NCBI RefSeq assembly: GCF_003144395.1
Contig: NZ_PENZ01000045.1
Coordinates: 125,220-189,219 of the forward strand
Direction of reading: 5' to 3'
Origin: Proteus faecis
Lineage (GTDB): Bacteria > Pseudomonadota > Gammaproteobacteria > Enterobacterales > Enterobacteriaceae
DNA length: 64,000 bases
Below, piece after piece: positions 19,682-31,111 of the stretch (positions are counted from its first letter, which is position 1; every line of letters begins with the position of its first letter). The notes under the pieces are model-generated. The model saw nothing but the letters and a program-made list of their open reading frames with translations, searched no databases and was not told the origin of the DNA. The translations under genes were made by a program, and so were the position numbers.

Positions 19682-22600
19682 TTATTCTGTTATTTCAGCA
19701 ACATTTGATGATGCAATTTTATCTTTTTCAGCCTGTTGACCAAAACCTTTTAATCCAACCACATGTACATGCTCGGTACCATTAAACACTTTACGCACTA
19801 GTTTATAAGTTGTCCCTTTTTCTGGGCTGATATTTTCTGGTGCCGCAATAATTAACTGCATATCAAGACGCTCGCAAAGCTCAAATAACGTCGCAATAGA
19901 TTTCGCATCCAAACGTGCGGCTTCATCAAGGAAGAGTAAACGACAAGGAGAAATATCTTTTCCTCTTAAGCGTCGTGATTCTTCTTCCCAGCTTTGTACA
20001 ACCATCACCAGAATTGACATCCCCGTACCAATCGCTTCACCTGTTGATAAAGCACCACTTTCCGCTTTTAACCAACCTTCTGGCCCACGATTAACTTCAA
20101 CATCCATTTCAAGGTAATTACGGTAATCTAACAGCTCTTCACCCACGGTTTGTGGCATACGTTGACCAATATCCACTTGAGGATTCAAACGCTGATAAAG
20201 TTTCGCCATTGCTTCGGAGAAAGTCAGATTTTGGTTTTTAAATAGATCTTGATACTGGCTATCTTCTTCAGATAACACATCCAATAATACTTGATGACTT
20301 TCACGAATATTAACGTTGAGTCGGACACCTCGCACCTGTCCAAATGAAACCGCTTGCAAACCTTGGTTTAACATACGAATACGGTTTTGTTCTCGCTGAA
20401 TAGTTTTACGAATAATATTCGCAACACTTCGTGAACTAATCGCTAATTTTTGCTCACGGCTAGTTAACTCTTCTGTTAAGCGAGCAAGTTCGATTTCCAT
20501 TTGTTCAATTGCATCAACTGGATCATCGGTTTTAATGATGTCTTGACGAATACGCTCTCTTAAATGCTGGTATACCGCAATAAAGAACTGAACTTTACGA
20601 TCAGGATATTTCGCATCTTCTGAACGACGTAACGCATCACGTAAATATTCATTATCTGCAACCGCTTGGCGTAAAGCACCTAACGCTTTATCCGACATTG
20701 AACGTAGTTCATCAGCAGAAAGGTAAGCAAAATCTCGTCGATGTAAACGACGTTCCATACCATTTTCTTTCACCAATCGCATAACAGCGCACCAACCCGC
20801 TTTTGCACTTACAACATGATCACGAATTTGAATGTAGTCACGTTCAAGTTTACGAATTTTCTTGGTTAGGTTATCTCGCTCAGCTTCACTCAGTGCGATA
20901 TCTCGCTCAAGTTGACTAATACGCGAGCGGTTTTCACTTACCGCTGAATAGCGTTGATCGCGAAGCTCTTTAGCTCTTGCTTCTGCGCCAATATCGATAT
21001 GGATCCCTGTATCACGCATCTCTTGCTCAAGTTCTCTGAGCAATTCCGATTTCGTGTCGAAGGAACTTTTTAATGAGGCAAGCACTTGATTAAATTGAGC
21101 GCATTGTGCTTGTTGCTGACGATAAAGTTCTCTTGCCGTAGCGCGCTCTGTTTCTGCCATCTCTAAGCGGTGACGTAGCTTCTCGTTAAGATCACTATTT
21201 TCACTGACAATCTCAACGGCATCACTATAACTAAAGTGTGGGCGACGCTGTACCACTTCCACCAGCAAGAAAGCCTGCTGCTGATAACGTTGCTGCTCTG
21301 CTTTTGCCTGCTCGTAATCTTGCGCTAATTGTTCATGTGCTTGTGGATCACTTTGCAAGATAGAAGCAATCGGCTCTAATGTTGCTAATGCTTTTTCGTG
21401 ACGCTGTAAATGACGCATTGATTCTTCAGCGGCATACAGCTCTTCGCGTAACTCTTCAACGCGATCAATCAGAGTTTCATCCATCAAGATATTAACTTGA
21501 GGAATAAGTTTATTAAGAAGATTTAGCGATTCTTTAGCTCGTGAATAATGTTGACGCTGTTGCTGAGTACTCTCTTCGTATTGTGCTAATGCTCTTTCTA
21601 GCTCGTTACGTCGTTGATTAAGCTGGCGAATATCTTCTTCAGGATCAGCCTCAAAAGCGACAGAAATGTGTTGTCCGACAAACTGACTAAAAGCATGGTG
21701 AGCACGTTGGATCTTCTGTACATCAAAAGCTTGTGTTGCATAAAGCTCAGAAAGCTCATCTCGCTGACGCGACAAAATTTCTAATTGATTTTCACGCGCA
21801 GCTCGACCAAACAGTGGAATTTCAGGGTAGCGAGAATAACGCCATTGTCTATCTGAACTCTTAATAAGAACAGCTTTATCCATCTCTTGTGCATTAAATA
21901 CACTGTCATCGAAAGATTGTGGGTCGCCTTCGATAAAATAGAGATCTTCTGGGCAATCTTCTAATGTTTCTAATTGCTCCTGAATTTGAGATAGATCTTG
22001 TACAACAATCGCATGACGTGCAGGGCCATATAATGCAGAGAAATAAGGCGCATCGTCTAAGGTAATATCATCATAAATTTCTGATAATAAAACACCATTA
22101 AAACGTTCAGCTAACGTAATTAATCGCCCATCTTCAGCACCACTTGGCTGACTTAAACGTTCAATTTGCGCTTCAATCTGTTGTTTGCGAGTTGCAGTTT
22201 CATCACGTAATACCGTTGCTTCGCGCTCTTTTTCAAGTAACTGTTGCATATATTCTGTTACTTGATGACCCGTATCAAAAGATTGACGAGTCTGCTCACA
22301 TAATTGTGTTAACGCATCTTGTGCTGCAAGCCATGCTGGCGCTTGTTTTTTCAGCTTTTCAATTTGTTGTTTAAGTTGGTCTAACTCTTGGCGCATCTGC
22401 ATACGCTGTTCGCCAGATTCATTAACGTAATCGCTAAGTTCTTCAATTTTTGCTTCTAATTCATCTTGAAGAATTAACAAATCATCAGGCTCCATCGACT
22501 TACCATGATGTTTATTAAACTCTTCAAGTTGACGTTCAGCAGTATTTCGTTGATGTAAACGCTGTTCTAACTCAGCTAACTGCATACGAATAGGATGAAC

Positions 22601-24142
22601 CCTATCCGCTTGATGTCGATGCGAAGACCATTCACGTAATGCCGTTTTTGCTGCTTCCCATGCATTTTGGCGTTCAACCTCACCGACAATCGAACTTACC
22701 AATTTATAAGCTTGATCAAATTGCGTTTTAGCCGCTTCAGAAACATTGAGTTTCTGCTCCATAGAGAGCAAAGAATGAGTAATGGTTTGAATTTTTGCTT
22801 GAATACGTTCAGCCCATTGTTCTGCATTAGTTTCATCTAAATCAGCAATACCACATTGTGCTTTTGCTCGCTCTAAAGCCTGCACTGCTTGACGATATTG
22901 AATTGCACGTGTTTGTTGTACATCTAAAGCCTGCTGATAATCTGCTAGCTGATTCTTCAGCTCATCAACTTCTTCTTCGGCTGACTCTACGCGAGCTTCA
23001 AGCTCTTCTTTCTTAGATGCAGCTTCTTCAACGACTTCACTTTGTTCTTCTAAACGGAAAGTGATCTCTTCGACATCAGCGACATAACGGTCAATTTTTT
23101 CTTGTTGACGAACGGCATTTTGTACTAGGTTTAATCGATCACTTGCTGCTTGATAGTCAGCTTCAAGATCAGAAGAAAGCGCTTGTTGTTCTTCTAATTC
23201 TTTACCCATTTCAATAAAACGATATGCTTCGTTATTAATGGATTTACGCTGACTCCATAATTCACGACGTACAGCTAAAGCTTCATCAAGATGAACGCGT
23301 CTTTCATTAGCATGACGCATATAATCCGCAGCAACATAAGACGTAGCTTCTGTGATCAGGTGTTTAAATAAATCACGATCGGATTGTGTGACGCGAATCG
23401 CTTCAAGTGTCATACGATTTTCACGTAATGCGCCTTCCATATCTTGGAACGCTTTTCTTACACCACTATTTTCAGGTAATAAATAATCACGTAAAGAGCG
23501 AGTAATCGCACTTGAGATACCGCCATATAATGAGGCTTCAATTAAACGATAGAATTTTGCGCGATCACTGGCTGAACGTAAACGTTTAGGAATAACACCC
23601 AAGTCAAACATTACAGCATGGAAATCAGTGATAGAATTAAATTGTCTAAAAACAACGCCATCAATCGCTTCAACTTTCTCTTTTAACTCATTTAAAGGGA
23701 GTACTCGAGCTTGGCGATCTGCAACAGCTTGCGTCAAAATTTCCGTTGGATTTTCCGCCATTGGCAACCCTTGGATCATAAAGGGTTTGATATCAACTTT
23801 CTTATCACGCCCTGCAATCTGCTGTAAACGAACACCGACCACAGCACGTAAGTGACGCGAGTTGATCACATCTAATACGGCATAACACACACCAGGACGC
23901 AATTTCCCGTACAACCCTTTATCACGAGATCCGCTTGTCGATCCGGCTTCTGTGGTATTACGAAAATGAAGTAAAGTAAGATCAGGGATCATAGCTGTGA
24001 TAAATGCAGCCATAGTGGTTGATTTACCCGCACCATTACCACCTGATAACGTAGTCACCAACTCATCTAAATCAAAAGTACGAGCAAAGAACCCATTCCA
24101 GTTGATAAGTGTTAATGAGCGAAATTTTCCCCGTTCAATCAT
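19682..24142 (-). CDS. mukB: Chromosome partition protein MukB (SMC-like ATPase)
   Basis: MukB is the SMC-like subunit of the MukBEF condensin; it loops and organises the chromosome and interacts with topoisomerase IV. It is 1486 aa, identical in length to E. coli. The N-terminal Walker [10 protein letters not shown] is at residues 34-42. Long coiled-coil arms rich in E, Q, R and A flank a central hinge around the segment [18 protein letters not shown]. The C-terminal head has the signature [14 protein letters not shown] and the Walker B region [13 protein letters not shown]. Its start overlaps the mukE stop by 4 bp. Confidence 0.98.
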   Translation of the reverse strand: MIERGKFRSLTLINWNGFFARTFDLDELVTTLSGGNGAGKSTTMAAFITAMIPDLTLLHFRNTTEAGSTSGSRDKGLYGKLRPGVCYAVLDVINSRHLRAVVGVRLQQIAGRDKKVDIKPFMIQGLPMAENPTEILTQAVADRQARVLPLNELKEKVEAIDGVVFRQFNSITDFHAVMFDLGVIPKRLRSASDRAKFYRLIEASLYGGISSAITRSLRDYLLPENSGVRKAFQDMEGALRENRMTLEAIRVTQSDRDLFKHLITEATSYVAADYMRHANERRVHLDEALAVRRELWSQRKSINNEAYRFIEMGKELEEQQALSSDLEADYQAASDRLNLVQNAVRQQEKIDRYVADVEEITFRLEEQSEVVEEAASKKEELEARVESAEEEVDELKNQLADYQQALDVQQTRAIQYRQAVQALERAKAQCGIADLDETNAEQWAERIQAKIQTITHSLLSMEQKLNVSEAAKTQFDQAYKLVSSIVGEVERQNAWEAAKTALREWSSHRHQADRVHPIRMQLAELEQRLHQRNTAERQLEEFNKHHGKSMEPDDLLILQDELEAKIEELSDYVNESGEQRMQMRQELDQLKQQIEKLKKQAPAWLAAQDALTQLCEQTRQSFDTGHQVTEYMQQLLEKEREATVLRDETATRKQQIEAQIERLSQPSGAEDGRLITLAERFNGVLLSEIYDDITLDDAPYFSALYGPARHAIVVQDLSQIQEQLETLEDCPEDLYFIEGDPQSFDDSVFNAQEMDKAVLIKSSDRQWRYSRYPEIPLFGRAARENQLEILSRQRDELSELYATQAFDVQKIQRAHHAFSQFVGQHISVAFEADPEEDIRQLNQRRNELERALAQYEESTQQQRQHYSRAKESLNLLNKLIPQVNILMDETLIDRVEELREELYAAEESMRHLQRHEKALATLEPIASILQSDPQAHEQLAQDYEQAKAEQQRYQQQAFLLVEVVQRRPHFSYSDAVEIVSENSDLNEKLRHRLEMAETERATARELYRQQQAQCAQFNQVLASLKSSFDTKSELLRELEQEMRDTGIHIDIGAEARAKELRDQRYSAVSENRSRISQLERDIALSEAERDNLTKKIRKLERDYIQIRDHVVSAKAGWCAVMRLVKENGMERRLHRRDFAYLSADELRSMSDKALGALRQAVADNEYLRDALRRSEDAKYPDRKVQFFIAVYQHLRERIRQDIIKTDDPVDAIEQMEIELARLTEELTSREQKLAISSRSVANIIRKTIQREQNRIRMLNQGLQAVSFGQVRGVRLNVNIRESHQVLLDVLSEEDSQYQDLFKNQNLTFSEAMAKLYQRLNPQVDIGQRMPQTVGEELLDYRNYLEMDVEVNRGPEGWLKAESGALSTGEAIGTGMSILVMVVQSWEEESRRLRGKDISPCRLLFLDEAARLDAKSIATLFELCERLDMQLIIAAPENISPEKGTTYKLVRKVFNGTEHVHVVGLKGFGQQAEKDKIASSNVAEITE

Positions 24143-24867
24143 TTATTTTCTTCCTCCGCATCATCTTCACTGGATTGTAACTGCTCATCTTCATTTTCTT
24201 CATCGTTTAGTGCTTCTGAACCGCTTTCAAGCGCCATTGCTTCACCATCACGGATCATTCTCATTTGAGCTTCGATAGGATCATCACCACTGCGTACATC
24301 AGCCCCAAAACGGAAAACAGATTCAGTAATTGAAAAACGTTGCATATCATTTAATAAAAATGAAATCATCCCTAAACGACGTAAACGATTTAAAGAAGTC
24401 CTCATTTTTTCTTGTAATTTTTGCAAATCAAGATCAGAACCTGTTGAACGTTGATTCACTAAACGTAAAAGTTTGCTTTCATCTGCTAATGTTCTTAATT
24501 CATCGAACAGCTCTTGAACGGTGAATATTCCCTGATTCGCTAATCGTTCAGGGCTAAGATAGAGATAACAAAGTATTTTCCCCACCAACATATCCATCTC
24601 AGAGAGAACTGAGCGTGGAATAAGCGTGGTTGAACGAGGTCGCAAATAGAAGAAACCTTCCGGCGCTCGAATTAATTCAACGTTATAACGCGCATAAAAG
24701 TCTGATAACTCATCCTGAAAGTCCATCAAAAAAGCATGATTATCCAGAGAGTCTATACCGATATGTCGACCTGCACGTAACTGGCTATCCAGTTCAGGAA
24801 AAAGTGAGTTCGCTAATGCCTGCGCCAGTTTTGCTGGCATAAATTGTTCAGTATGTATCGATGACAT
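24139..24867 (-). CDS. mukE: Chromosome partition protein MukE
   Basis: MukE is the winged-helix (kite) subunit that bridges MukF and MukB in the condensin. Using the ATG at 24867 ([20 protein letters not shown]) gives 242 aa, matching the family start; it overlaps the end of mukF by 20 bp. The central [20 protein letters not shown] and [10 protein letters not shown] regions are characteristic, and the C-terminus is strongly acidic. An upstream in-frame ATG at 24888 would add seven residues inside mukF. Translational coupling within the operon is likely. Confidence 0.96.
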   Translation of the reverse strand: MSSIHTEQFMPAKLAQALANSLFPELDSQLRAGRHIGIDSLDNHAFLMDFQDELSDFYARYNVELIRAPEGFFYLRPRSTTLIPRSVLSEMDMLVGKILCYLYLSPERLANQGIFTVQELFDELRTLADESKLLRLVNQRSTGSDLDLQKLQEKMRTSLNRLRRLGMISFLLNDMQRFSITESVFRFGADVRSGDDPIEAQMRMIRDGEAMALESGSEALNDEENEDEQLQSSEDDAEEENK

Positions 24868-26170
24868 GCGCTTGTACCTTAGCTCCATATTCGTTAATTT
24901 CTGACCACTTTGCAGGCAATCCTGCGAGCTCAGCTTTCGCTACACCTAATCGTACGGCTTGATCAATAACAATACGTGCAACATCAAAATGTTTCTGTTG
25001 CGGATAACGATTAAGGTATTCTACTAATACTGAGCTGAGATCTAATGCTCGTTGTTCTAATTTGTAAGAAACAAGTTCTTGTTCTACCCATTGTGCTATC
25101 TGTTCATTCACTTCACTGAACATTTGATATTCAAGCTCTTCGGGCAACTCACCCGTGACTTCTTCATCACGTAGAACCAGTTCTTCATCACGCATATCAA
25201 ACAGCCGATCAGCATTAGCGTAAGTTAATGCCCATGGGCTGTCGAAATAGTTTTGTACGGATTGACGTAAGCGGCGAGAAAAAATACGGTTTTTATCCAT
25301 ATCAATCGCGGTACGAATAAATTTATGGACATGTCTATCGTATCCAATCCATAAATCAATAGATTGCTGACCCCAACTAATAATGCGGTCTAACTTACTT
25401 TGAAGTTCAAATACTAATGTATCTATTTGCTCAACATGGCCTGTATTCATGTTTGCTTCTTGAATACGTAAAAGATTAGCTTGAAGTTTGTCGCCGGCTG
25501 CTTCAAGCGTATCTTGTAACTCTCTTAATGTACCTGATGTTTCAGATAGCAACTGTTCACAACTTGAAATAGCCGCTTGCCAATCTTGGTTTAATAGCGC
25601 AGCAATATCTTCTTTTACTGTATTTTGCTGCTCATCCATAATTCGCTGAGATAAATCAATGCTATCGAAAATTTCCGCCACAGAATATTTTAGGGGCGCA
25701 AAAACATTACGATGCCAATGATATTCATCACCACCGTCTTCAGCAGAGCTAGCAGCAGAATCAAGCTCACCCGCCACAATAGAAAGTTGCATAGATAAGC
25801 GCAATGATGAAAATTCACGTTGGCGAATATAGTAATCACTAATTCCAATGCCCAACGGGGTTAAGCGGTATATTGCATTACCTTCTACCAACTCACTGGT
25901 AAAACGGTTAAAAAGTCGCTGCTTTACCATGTCATTAATGGCATTATTCGCGCGAACTTGTATTGATTCTGCGGGTTGTTCGAAACCTTTGCACACTTCT
26001 CTAAAGGCATCAATTAACTCCCCTTCACTAATTTCGCCATCAAGGCGCTCGCTGTTTAATACAGCGACGGCCATCAAAAAAGCTAATCTTTCTGGTGGCA
26101 GTGAGATTGAAAAATCATTTTTTCTCGCCCAAGACACTAACTCTGGAACGGTCTGGGTAAAATCACTCAT
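24848..26170 (-). CDS. mukF: Chromosome partition protein MukF (kleisin)
   Basis: MukF is the kleisin that dimerises through its N-terminal winged-helix domain and connects MukB heads to MukE. It is 440 aa (E. coli 440). It opens [20 protein letters not shown]. The middle region (about residues 200-290) is helical with [20 protein letters not shown], and the C-terminal winged helix contains [20 protein letters not shown]. Its start lies 9 bp from the cmoM stop, and its end overlaps mukE. Confidence 0.97.
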   Translation of the reverse strand: MSDFTQTVPELVSWARKNDFSISLPPERLAFLMAVAVLNSERLDGEISEGELIDAFREVCKGFEQPAESIQVRANNAINDMVKQRLFNRFTSELVEGNAIYRLTPLGIGISDYYIRQREFSSLRLSMQLSIVAGELDSAASSAEDGGDEYHWHRNVFAPLKYSVAEIFDSIDLSQRIMDEQQNTVKEDIAALLNQDWQAAISSCEQLLSETSGTLRELQDTLEAAGDKLQANLLRIQEANMNTGHVEQIDTLVFELQSKLDRIISWGQQSIDLWIGYDRHVHKFIRTAIDMDKNRIFSRRLRQSVQNYFDSPWALTYANADRLFDMRDEELVLRDEEVTGELPEELEYQMFSEVNEQIAQWVEQELVSYKLEQRALDLSSVLVEYLNRYPQQKHFDVARIVIDQAVRLGVAKAELAGLPAKWSEINEYGAKVQAHVIDTY

Positions 26171-26179
26171 AGTACATCC

Positions 26180-26953
26180 TTAATTTACACGCTTTTGTGC
26201 CATGACATGAATGTAACGCCCCAGACTGATATAGGGCTCTTGCCGACAATATCGTTGCTCTAATGCAAGCAACGATGGAAAATCTTTATTTTGTAACTGA
26301 CGACTTTGCAAATAATCATGGAAAACACGGACACCTGTTTTTCCTAATATTATCATTGAAAATTCATCTAACCATTGATAAACATCTTCAGGTTGCAACG
26401 GATTTTGAGGTGATAGCGATTTTTTTCTTCTACGTGGTATTTCCGGATTTGCCAGATGAAAATTTCCTAAAATCGCATTTCTCATGACAATACCATTCGC
26501 ATTGTAAAACATCAGCGATAAGATACCATTAGGTAGCAACATATCGGTAAGAACATTTACGGCGTCTTTCTGATCCGTGATCCATTCCAATACTGCATGA
26601 AATAGAACTAAGTCAACCTTTTCATCTATATGCTCTTTAATCTCTTGAGCTGCACAACAAATAAACCTCATGTTTTCGGCAACACCCTCTTCAATCGCTG
26701 CCTCTTGAGCACGATTGAGCATCTCTTGCGATAAATCACATAAGATAATTTGGTGTCCTAATTTAGCAAGCTGACGAGAGAAATATCCTTCACCTCCACC
26801 TGCATCTAAAATACGTAAGCTTCGATTAGGTAAGAGAGTCAATAATTGTTGTAAATCTTCCCAAATCACCGCCTGACGTATTTTACCCTTTGTTGTGCCA
26901 TAGATATTGCGGGAGAATTTATCTGCAATATCGTCAAAATTACGATCTGACAT
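26180..26953 (-). CDS. cmoM: tRNA 5-carboxymethoxyuridine methyltransferase CmoM (SmtA)
   Basis: CmoM methylates the carboxyl of cmo5U34 to mcmo5U34 in certain tRNAs, using SAM. It is a 257-aa class I methyltransferase with glycine-rich SAM motif ILDAGGGEGYFSRQLA, motif II acidic residue in ILCDLSQEML, and motif IV DLVLFHAVLEW. It is the first gene of the operon with mukF, mukE and mukB, the order found across enterobacteria. It is divergent from elyC over 375 bp. Confidence 0.95.
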   Translation of the reverse strand: MSDRNFDDIADKFSRNIYGTTKGKIRQAVIWEDLQQLLTLLPNRSLRILDAGGGEGYFSRQLAKLGHQIILCDLSQEMLNRAQEAAIEEGVAENMRFICCAAQEIKEHIDEKVDLVLFHAVLEWITDQKDAVNVLTDMLLPNGILSLMFYNANGIVMRNAILGNFHLANPEIPRRRKKSLSPQNPLQPEDVYQWLDEFSMIILGKTGVRVFHDYLQSRQLQNKDFPSLLALEQRYCRQEPYISLGRYIHVMAQKRVN

Positions 26954-27328
26954 TAAAACGCCTCATGATAACAACTTACTACTTGCGCTCTTTGCGTTCT
27001 GATAAATTCAAAAATATGAGACACTGTACATAAATAAAGACGACAATTTTACCAGTGTTCTATGATACTGACTGTTTTCTCTAAAGAAATAAGTCATGAA
27101 TCAGACTATTCGCAAAGCGAAGTATAAATATAACGCTTATTAATGAAAAAATTAACGTTCAAACGTTTATCGTTTTATAAATAATTAAATGGCTCTTTAT
27201 TTCTATTGATGAAAACTTAGTGAAACGTTGTTGTGTTAGCTATTTTGACACAACGTCTTGGAATTCCCCTAGTTTTCACTAAGCTTTCGCTATCAATTGC
27301 ATGTATTTCACTCAATCTAGGATGATTT
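26954..27328. promoter_or_regulatory. cmoM-elyC divergent intergenic region
   Basis: The region should contain promoters in both directions. AT-rich sequence occupies 27100-27190. A nested inverted repeat at 27216-27283 lies on the elyC side and is described separately. No assignable operator was found. Confidence 0.4.
27216..27283. repeat. Nested stem-loop upstream of elyC
   Basis: The outer arms CTTAGTGAAA (27216-27225) and TTTCACTAAG (27274-27283) are perfectly complementary over 10 bp. They enclose inner arms GTTGTGT (27230-27236) and ACACAAC (27248-27254). The element ends about 45 bp before the elyC ATG. It could be a structured mRNA leader, an operator or a small mobile-repeat remnant. 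Confidence 0.6.
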
Positions 27329-28162
27329 ATGCTGTTTTTGCTCAAAAAATACGTTGCAGGCTTTCTGATGCCCTTGCCTTTGCTCTTATTAATCGCCTTT
27401 TTTGCATTAGCACTACTTTGGTTTACTCGTTGGCAAAAAACAGGAAAAAGCCTACTCACTGTAGTGCTTATTCTGTTAACTATTTTAGGCATACAACCTG
27501 TTGCCGATACACTATTAATGCCAAGTGAAAAAGAGTATCAAGCTCGCTATGAATTACGAGAAAATTCGCAACAAGATGTGAACTACATTGTTGTTTTAGG
27601 TGGTGGATTTACTTATAACCCAGAATGGGCACCTAGCGCGAACCTTCTCAATAATAGCTTATTTCGTGTTACAGAAGGTGTTAGACTTTATTATCGCAAT
27701 CCTAATGCAACACTAATTTTTACAGGTGGCGCAGGTGTTAATCAGATAAGTAATGCAGAAGTTGCCGCACAAGTGGCACAATCTTTAGGCGTGCCGGCAA
27801 ATAAAACTATTGCACTATCAACACCGAAAGATACTGAAGAAGAAGCCTATGAAGTTGATAAGCTAATTGGTAAACAACCTTTTCTCCTTGTGACTTCTGC
27901 CAACCATTTAGCACGTGCTGAACGTTTCTTTTTAGCACGAAATATGAACCCCATCGTTGCACCTGCTAACCAATTGGCTATTACTTCACCATTACATCCT
28001 TGGGAAAAATATTTCCCTTCTGCCACTTATTTTCAACACAGTGAACGTGCATGGTATGAATTTTTGGGATCAATTTGGCAATCAGTAAAACCCGCAGGGC
28101 AACCTACAGAAATACCAGAAAAAGCTCATTATCCATCAAATAAAATAAATTCAGATAAGTGA
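27329..28162 (+). CDS. elyC: Envelope biogenesis factor ElyC (YcbC, DUF218)
   Basis: ElyC is an inner-membrane DUF218 protein needed for normal peptidoglycan and envelope assembly at low temperature in E. coli. The 277-aa product starts MLFLLKKYVAGFLMPLPLLL with AGGA about 7 nt upstream. There are two N-terminal membrane helices (about residues 12-30 and 38-58). The DUF218 domain follows, with YIVVLGGGFTYNPEWAPSA, IFTGGAGVN, the DTEEEAYE acidic motif and LVTSANHLARAERFF. The position next to cmoM matches E. coli. Confidence 0.94.
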   Translation: MLFLLKKYVAGFLMPLPLLLLIAFFALALLWFTRWQKTGKSLLTVVLILLTILGIQPVADTLLMPSEKEYQARYELRENSQQDVNYIVVLGGGFTYNPEWAPSANLLNNSLFRVTEGVRLYYRNPNATLIFTGGAGVNQISNAEVAAQVAQSLGVPANKTIALSTPKDTEEEAYEVDKLIGKQPFLLVTSANHLARAERFFLARNMNPIVAPANQLAITSPLHPWEKYFPSATYFQHSERAWYEFLGSIWQSVKPAGQPTEIPEKAHYPSNKINSDK

Positions 28163-28174
28163 TCTAATCTCTAT

Positions 28175-28203
28175 ACTGAACCTCAATATAGAGGTTCAGT
28201 TTT
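28175..28203 (+). terminator. Terminator of elyC
   Basis: CTGAACCTC/GAGGTTCAG perfect nine-pair stem with an AATATA loop followed by TTTT, 13 bp after the elyC stop. Confidence 0.88.
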
Positions 28204-28570
28204 CCCTCAATAACCAATTCATTGAATACTCAATATATTTCTATTATTAACATGCATTATATTCTATAATAAAGTTATAGTTATGTTACGCTTAGGTATA
28301 TAGGTAGCTCATTAGAAACGATGTCATATATCATTAAATATACTATCCTAAGTATTACTTGCTAAATAAAGTGTTATTTTTAGTACAGTAAATAACATCG
28401 CCATTTATTTCTTGAATATTCTCAAATATCTTCGATAATTAAAAACACTTGATTTTAATTACTAGGTAATAATACAGATTTTCTTTATTTATATAAAAAT
28501 AACTCTTTTTTAATTAGTTATAAATATTTGAATAAAGTAAAAATACCTATATTAAGCAATCAGAGGTAAT
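28204..28570. other. AT-rich region before the AEC transporter
   Basis: About 367 AT-rich bases with many short TATA/AAATA tracts. No coding frame, hairpin or recognisable operator was found. It presumably carries the transporter promoter. Confidence 0.4.
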
Positions 28571-29494
28571 ATGTTACTACAAACCATTTTATCAGCACTG
28601 GGGCCAATTATATTAGGACTTTTAGTTGGATGGCTCTCAGGTAAATATGGATTTATAAAAAGAGAATATTCACAAGCCTTTGCTGATTTTGTCGTTAAAA
28701 TAGCACTACCATTTGCACTATTTCTAGCGGCAACACAAGCTTCTCCATCTATTTTCTATAACATAGATTATCTATTAGCCCTCGCATTAGGACTACTTAT
28801 TTCTTATCTTATAGGTTTTTTAGGAGGCAAACTCTTTTTTAAACATGATAAAAAGAATTCAGCCATGCAAGCATTGTCAGTCTCATTCCCAGATATGGCA
28901 TATTGTGGACCACCTGTATTACTGGCTACGGTCGGTTCATCAGGTTTAATTGCAATGGTGATCGGTAATTTGATTTACACTATCATTATCCTACCTTTTA
29001 CCATGATGATTATCAGTGGCACCAAGCAGGGAAAAGGCATCTTTCAATCATTGCTTAATGCCATTTCCCAGCCATTAGTTTTTCTGCCTATTTTTGGTGC
29101 TATATTAGCTATTCTCGGCATTAAACTCCCAGAAATTTTGCAAAATTCAGTCAATGAAATAGGGAAAACTTCGGGTGGAGTTGCTTTATTTTTCTTAGGT
29201 TTGTTAATTTCAGGTATTAAGCTTAAAGTTAATACTGAAATTATCTTTAATGTGATAATAAAAAATATTGTACAAGGTGCATTAATTTTAGGTATTGGAT
29301 TTGCCCTTGGGTTGGAAACTGAATTATTAAAAGCGGTATTTTTAATTGGCGTATTACCTACTGCAACAGCGGTGCCAGCTTTAGCCATTTCATATAAAAC
29401 TTATACGGATATGGCAACAGGAACTGTATTATTAAGTACATTATGTTCATTATTTTCTATTATTGGCGGTATTGCTATTGTAGAAATGATGTGA
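28571..29494 (+). CDS. AEC-family (auxin efflux carrier-like) permease
   Basis: The 307-aa, very hydrophobic protein has about ten predicted membrane helices in two five-helix halves, as in the AEC / BART-type carriers (related to MdcF malonate and mleP-type malate carriers). The first half includes GPIILGLLVGWLSGKYGFIK and the conserved unwound region SFPDMAYCGPPVLLATVG. The second half ends with FLIGVLPTATAVPALAISYK and VLLSTLCSLFSIIGGIAIV. RBS AGAGGT is about 5 nt before the ATG. It converges on the cupin-mqo operon; a C4-dicarboxylate or similar substrate is possible but is only inference from that neighbour. Confidence 0.85.
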   Translation: MLLQTILSALGPIILGLLVGWLSGKYGFIKREYSQAFADFVVKIALPFALFLAATQASPSIFYNIDYLLALALGLLISYLIGFLGGKLFFKHDKKNSAMQALSVSFPDMAYCGPPVLLATVGSSGLIAMVIGNLIYTIIILPFTMMIISGTKQGKGIFQSLLNAISQPLVFLPIFGAILAILGIKLPEILQNSVNEIGKTSGGVALFFLGLLISGIKLKVNTEIIFNVIIKNIVQGALILGIGFALGLETELLKAVFLIGVLPTATAVPALAISYKTYTDMATGTVLLSTLCSLFSIIGGIAIVEMM

Positions 29495-29552
29495 TTTTTC
29501 TAAGTTCATTTACTTGGAAAAATATTATTTATACCAACAATACGGATAAAAA

Positions 29553-29585
29553 ATAAAACAGCCCCATACTACAGGGCTGTTTTAT
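29553..29585. terminator. Bidirectional terminator between AEC permease and mqo
   Basis: AAAACAGCCC/GGGCTGTTTT stem with A and T tracts on both sides, suitable for terminating both convergent units. Confidence 0.9.
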
Positions 29586-29602
29586 TTTTATAAGTACTAT
29601 GA

Positions 29603-31099
29603 CTAAAGTGTATCTAATTTTAATGTTTTGGCTGTTGATTCACGAATATTGCGACATGCATCCGCATCCACTTTGAGATCAATACCATAAGTTGGAATAA
29701 TCGTTTTAAGACGTTCTTCCCAACCATCATTTTCAAGCTGATCTTTAAAACAAGACTTAATAATATTAATAGCAATAAATGCTGCGGTAGAAGCACCCGG
29801 CGATGCTCCTAATAATACCGAAAATGATTTATCTGCGCTGCTAATTAACTCAGTACCAAATTCTAATACACCATGATGCTTAGCTTCAGGTTTAATAATC
29901 TGAACACGCTGTCCAGCCACAGCCTCTTGCCAATCTTCATGCTGTGCCTGAGGATAGAACTGTTTGAGCATTTCAAATTGATGTGCCGAAGTTTGTAATA
30001 CTTGCCCAATTAAATATTCAGTCAATGACCAGTTATCTTTTGCTACATCAAGCATCGGTTCTATATTACTGGGGCGAATTGATTCAAATAAATCTAAATA
30101 AGAACCCTGTTTTAAAAACTTACTCGAAAATCCAGCATAAGGGCCAAAGAGCAGAGAGCGTTTACCCGCAATAATACGAGTATCAAGATGTGGCACAGAC
30201 ATCGGTGGTGAACCTACATCTGCTTTCCCATAAACTTTAGCATGATGACGATTACAGATTTTATCTTCATCACAGCGCAACCAAATGCCACTAACCGGGA
30301 ATCCACCATAACCTTTACCTTCTGGAATACCTGATTTTTGTAACAAATCGATAGCGCGTCCCCCCGCACCAACAAAAACATATTTAGCGGAAATAATGTA
30401 TTTATCATGAGTGGTTAGATCTCTGACTTCAATATTCCAACCACCCGAATTATTCCTTTTTATATCAATAACATCATGTTTATAGTGCAACTCAAAATTG
30501 TTTTGTAAGGAAAGTTGCTTAACTAAGAGATGTGTTAATGCGCCATAATCGACATCAGTACCTGTAGTAACGCGAGTCACCGCAAGTTGTTGATTAGGAT
30601 CACGCCCTTCCATTATTAATGGCGCCCAATTTTCAATTTGTTTTTTATCTTCACTGTATTCCATATTTTCATAACAGTGATTAGCAGACATTTGGCGATA
30701 ACGTTGATGAAGAAATTTAACATTATCAGCCCCCCACACAAAACTCATATGTGGGCAAGCATGAATAAAATCTCGAGGATCAGTAATTTTGCCTTTTGTG
30801 ACTAAATAAGACCATAATTGACGAGATAGATCGAATTCTGTATTAACTTCTAATGCTTTACTGATATTCACAGTTCCATCAGAATTTGGAGGCGTATAAT
30901 TTAATTCACAGTTAGCTGCATGTCCGGTCCCTGCATTGTTCCATGAATTAGAGCTCTCTTGACCACAATCATTTAATCTTTCGAACATAGCGATTTTTAA
31001 ACTCGGTTCAAGCTCTTTAAGTAATGTACCGAGCGTCGCACTCATGATACCAGCGCCAATTAATGCGATATCAACCTGCTCACTAATAGGTTTATTCAT
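29603..31099 (-). CDS. mqo: Malate:quinone oxidoreductase
   Basis: Membrane-associated FAD enzyme oxidising malate to oxaloacetate and reducing the quinone pool, a bypass of NAD-malate dehydrogenase. From MNKPISEQVDIALIGAGIMS the product is 498 aa. The N-terminal FAD-binding Rossmann motif is ALIGAGIMSATLG. Family segments are SNSWNNAGTGHAANCELNYT, WGADNVKFLHQRY, FVGAGGRAIDLLQKSGIPEG and LLGASPGASTAA. GGGAG lies 5 nt before this ATG; the in-frame TTG upstream at 31111 overlaps the ribosome-binding site. The cupin gene ends 12 bp upstream, so the two are probably co-transcribed. Confidence 0.95.
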   Translation of the reverse strand: MNKPISEQVDIALIGAGIMSATLGTLLKELEPSLKIAMFERLNDCGQESSNSWNNAGTGHAANCELNYTPPNSDGTVNISKALEVNTEFDLSRQLWSYLVTKGKITDPRDFIHACPHMSFVWGADNVKFLHQRYRQMSANHCYENMEYSEDKKQIENWAPLIMEGRDPNQQLAVTRVTTGTDVDYGALTHLLVKQLSLQNNFELHYKHDVIDIKRNNSGGWNIEVRDLTTHDKYIISAKYVFVGAGGRAIDLLQKSGIPEGKGYGGFPVSGIWLRCDEDKICNRHHAKVYGKADVGSPPMSVPHLDTRIIAGKRSLLFGPYAGFSSKFLKQGSYLDLFESIRPSNIEPMLDVAKDNWSLTEYLIGQVLQTSAHQFEMLKQFYPQAQHEDWQEAVAGQRVQIIKPEAKHHGVLEFGTELISSADKSFSVLLGASPGASTAAFIAINIIKSCFKDQLENDGWEERLKTIIPTYGIDLKVDADACRNIRESTAKTLKLDTL

Positions 31100-31111
31100 A
31101 ACAACTCCCAA

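Noticed and set aside
27217-27492. Minus-strand 91-codon frame
   Set aside because: It is antisense to the elyC start and covers the inverted repeat; no ribosome-binding site or protein family.
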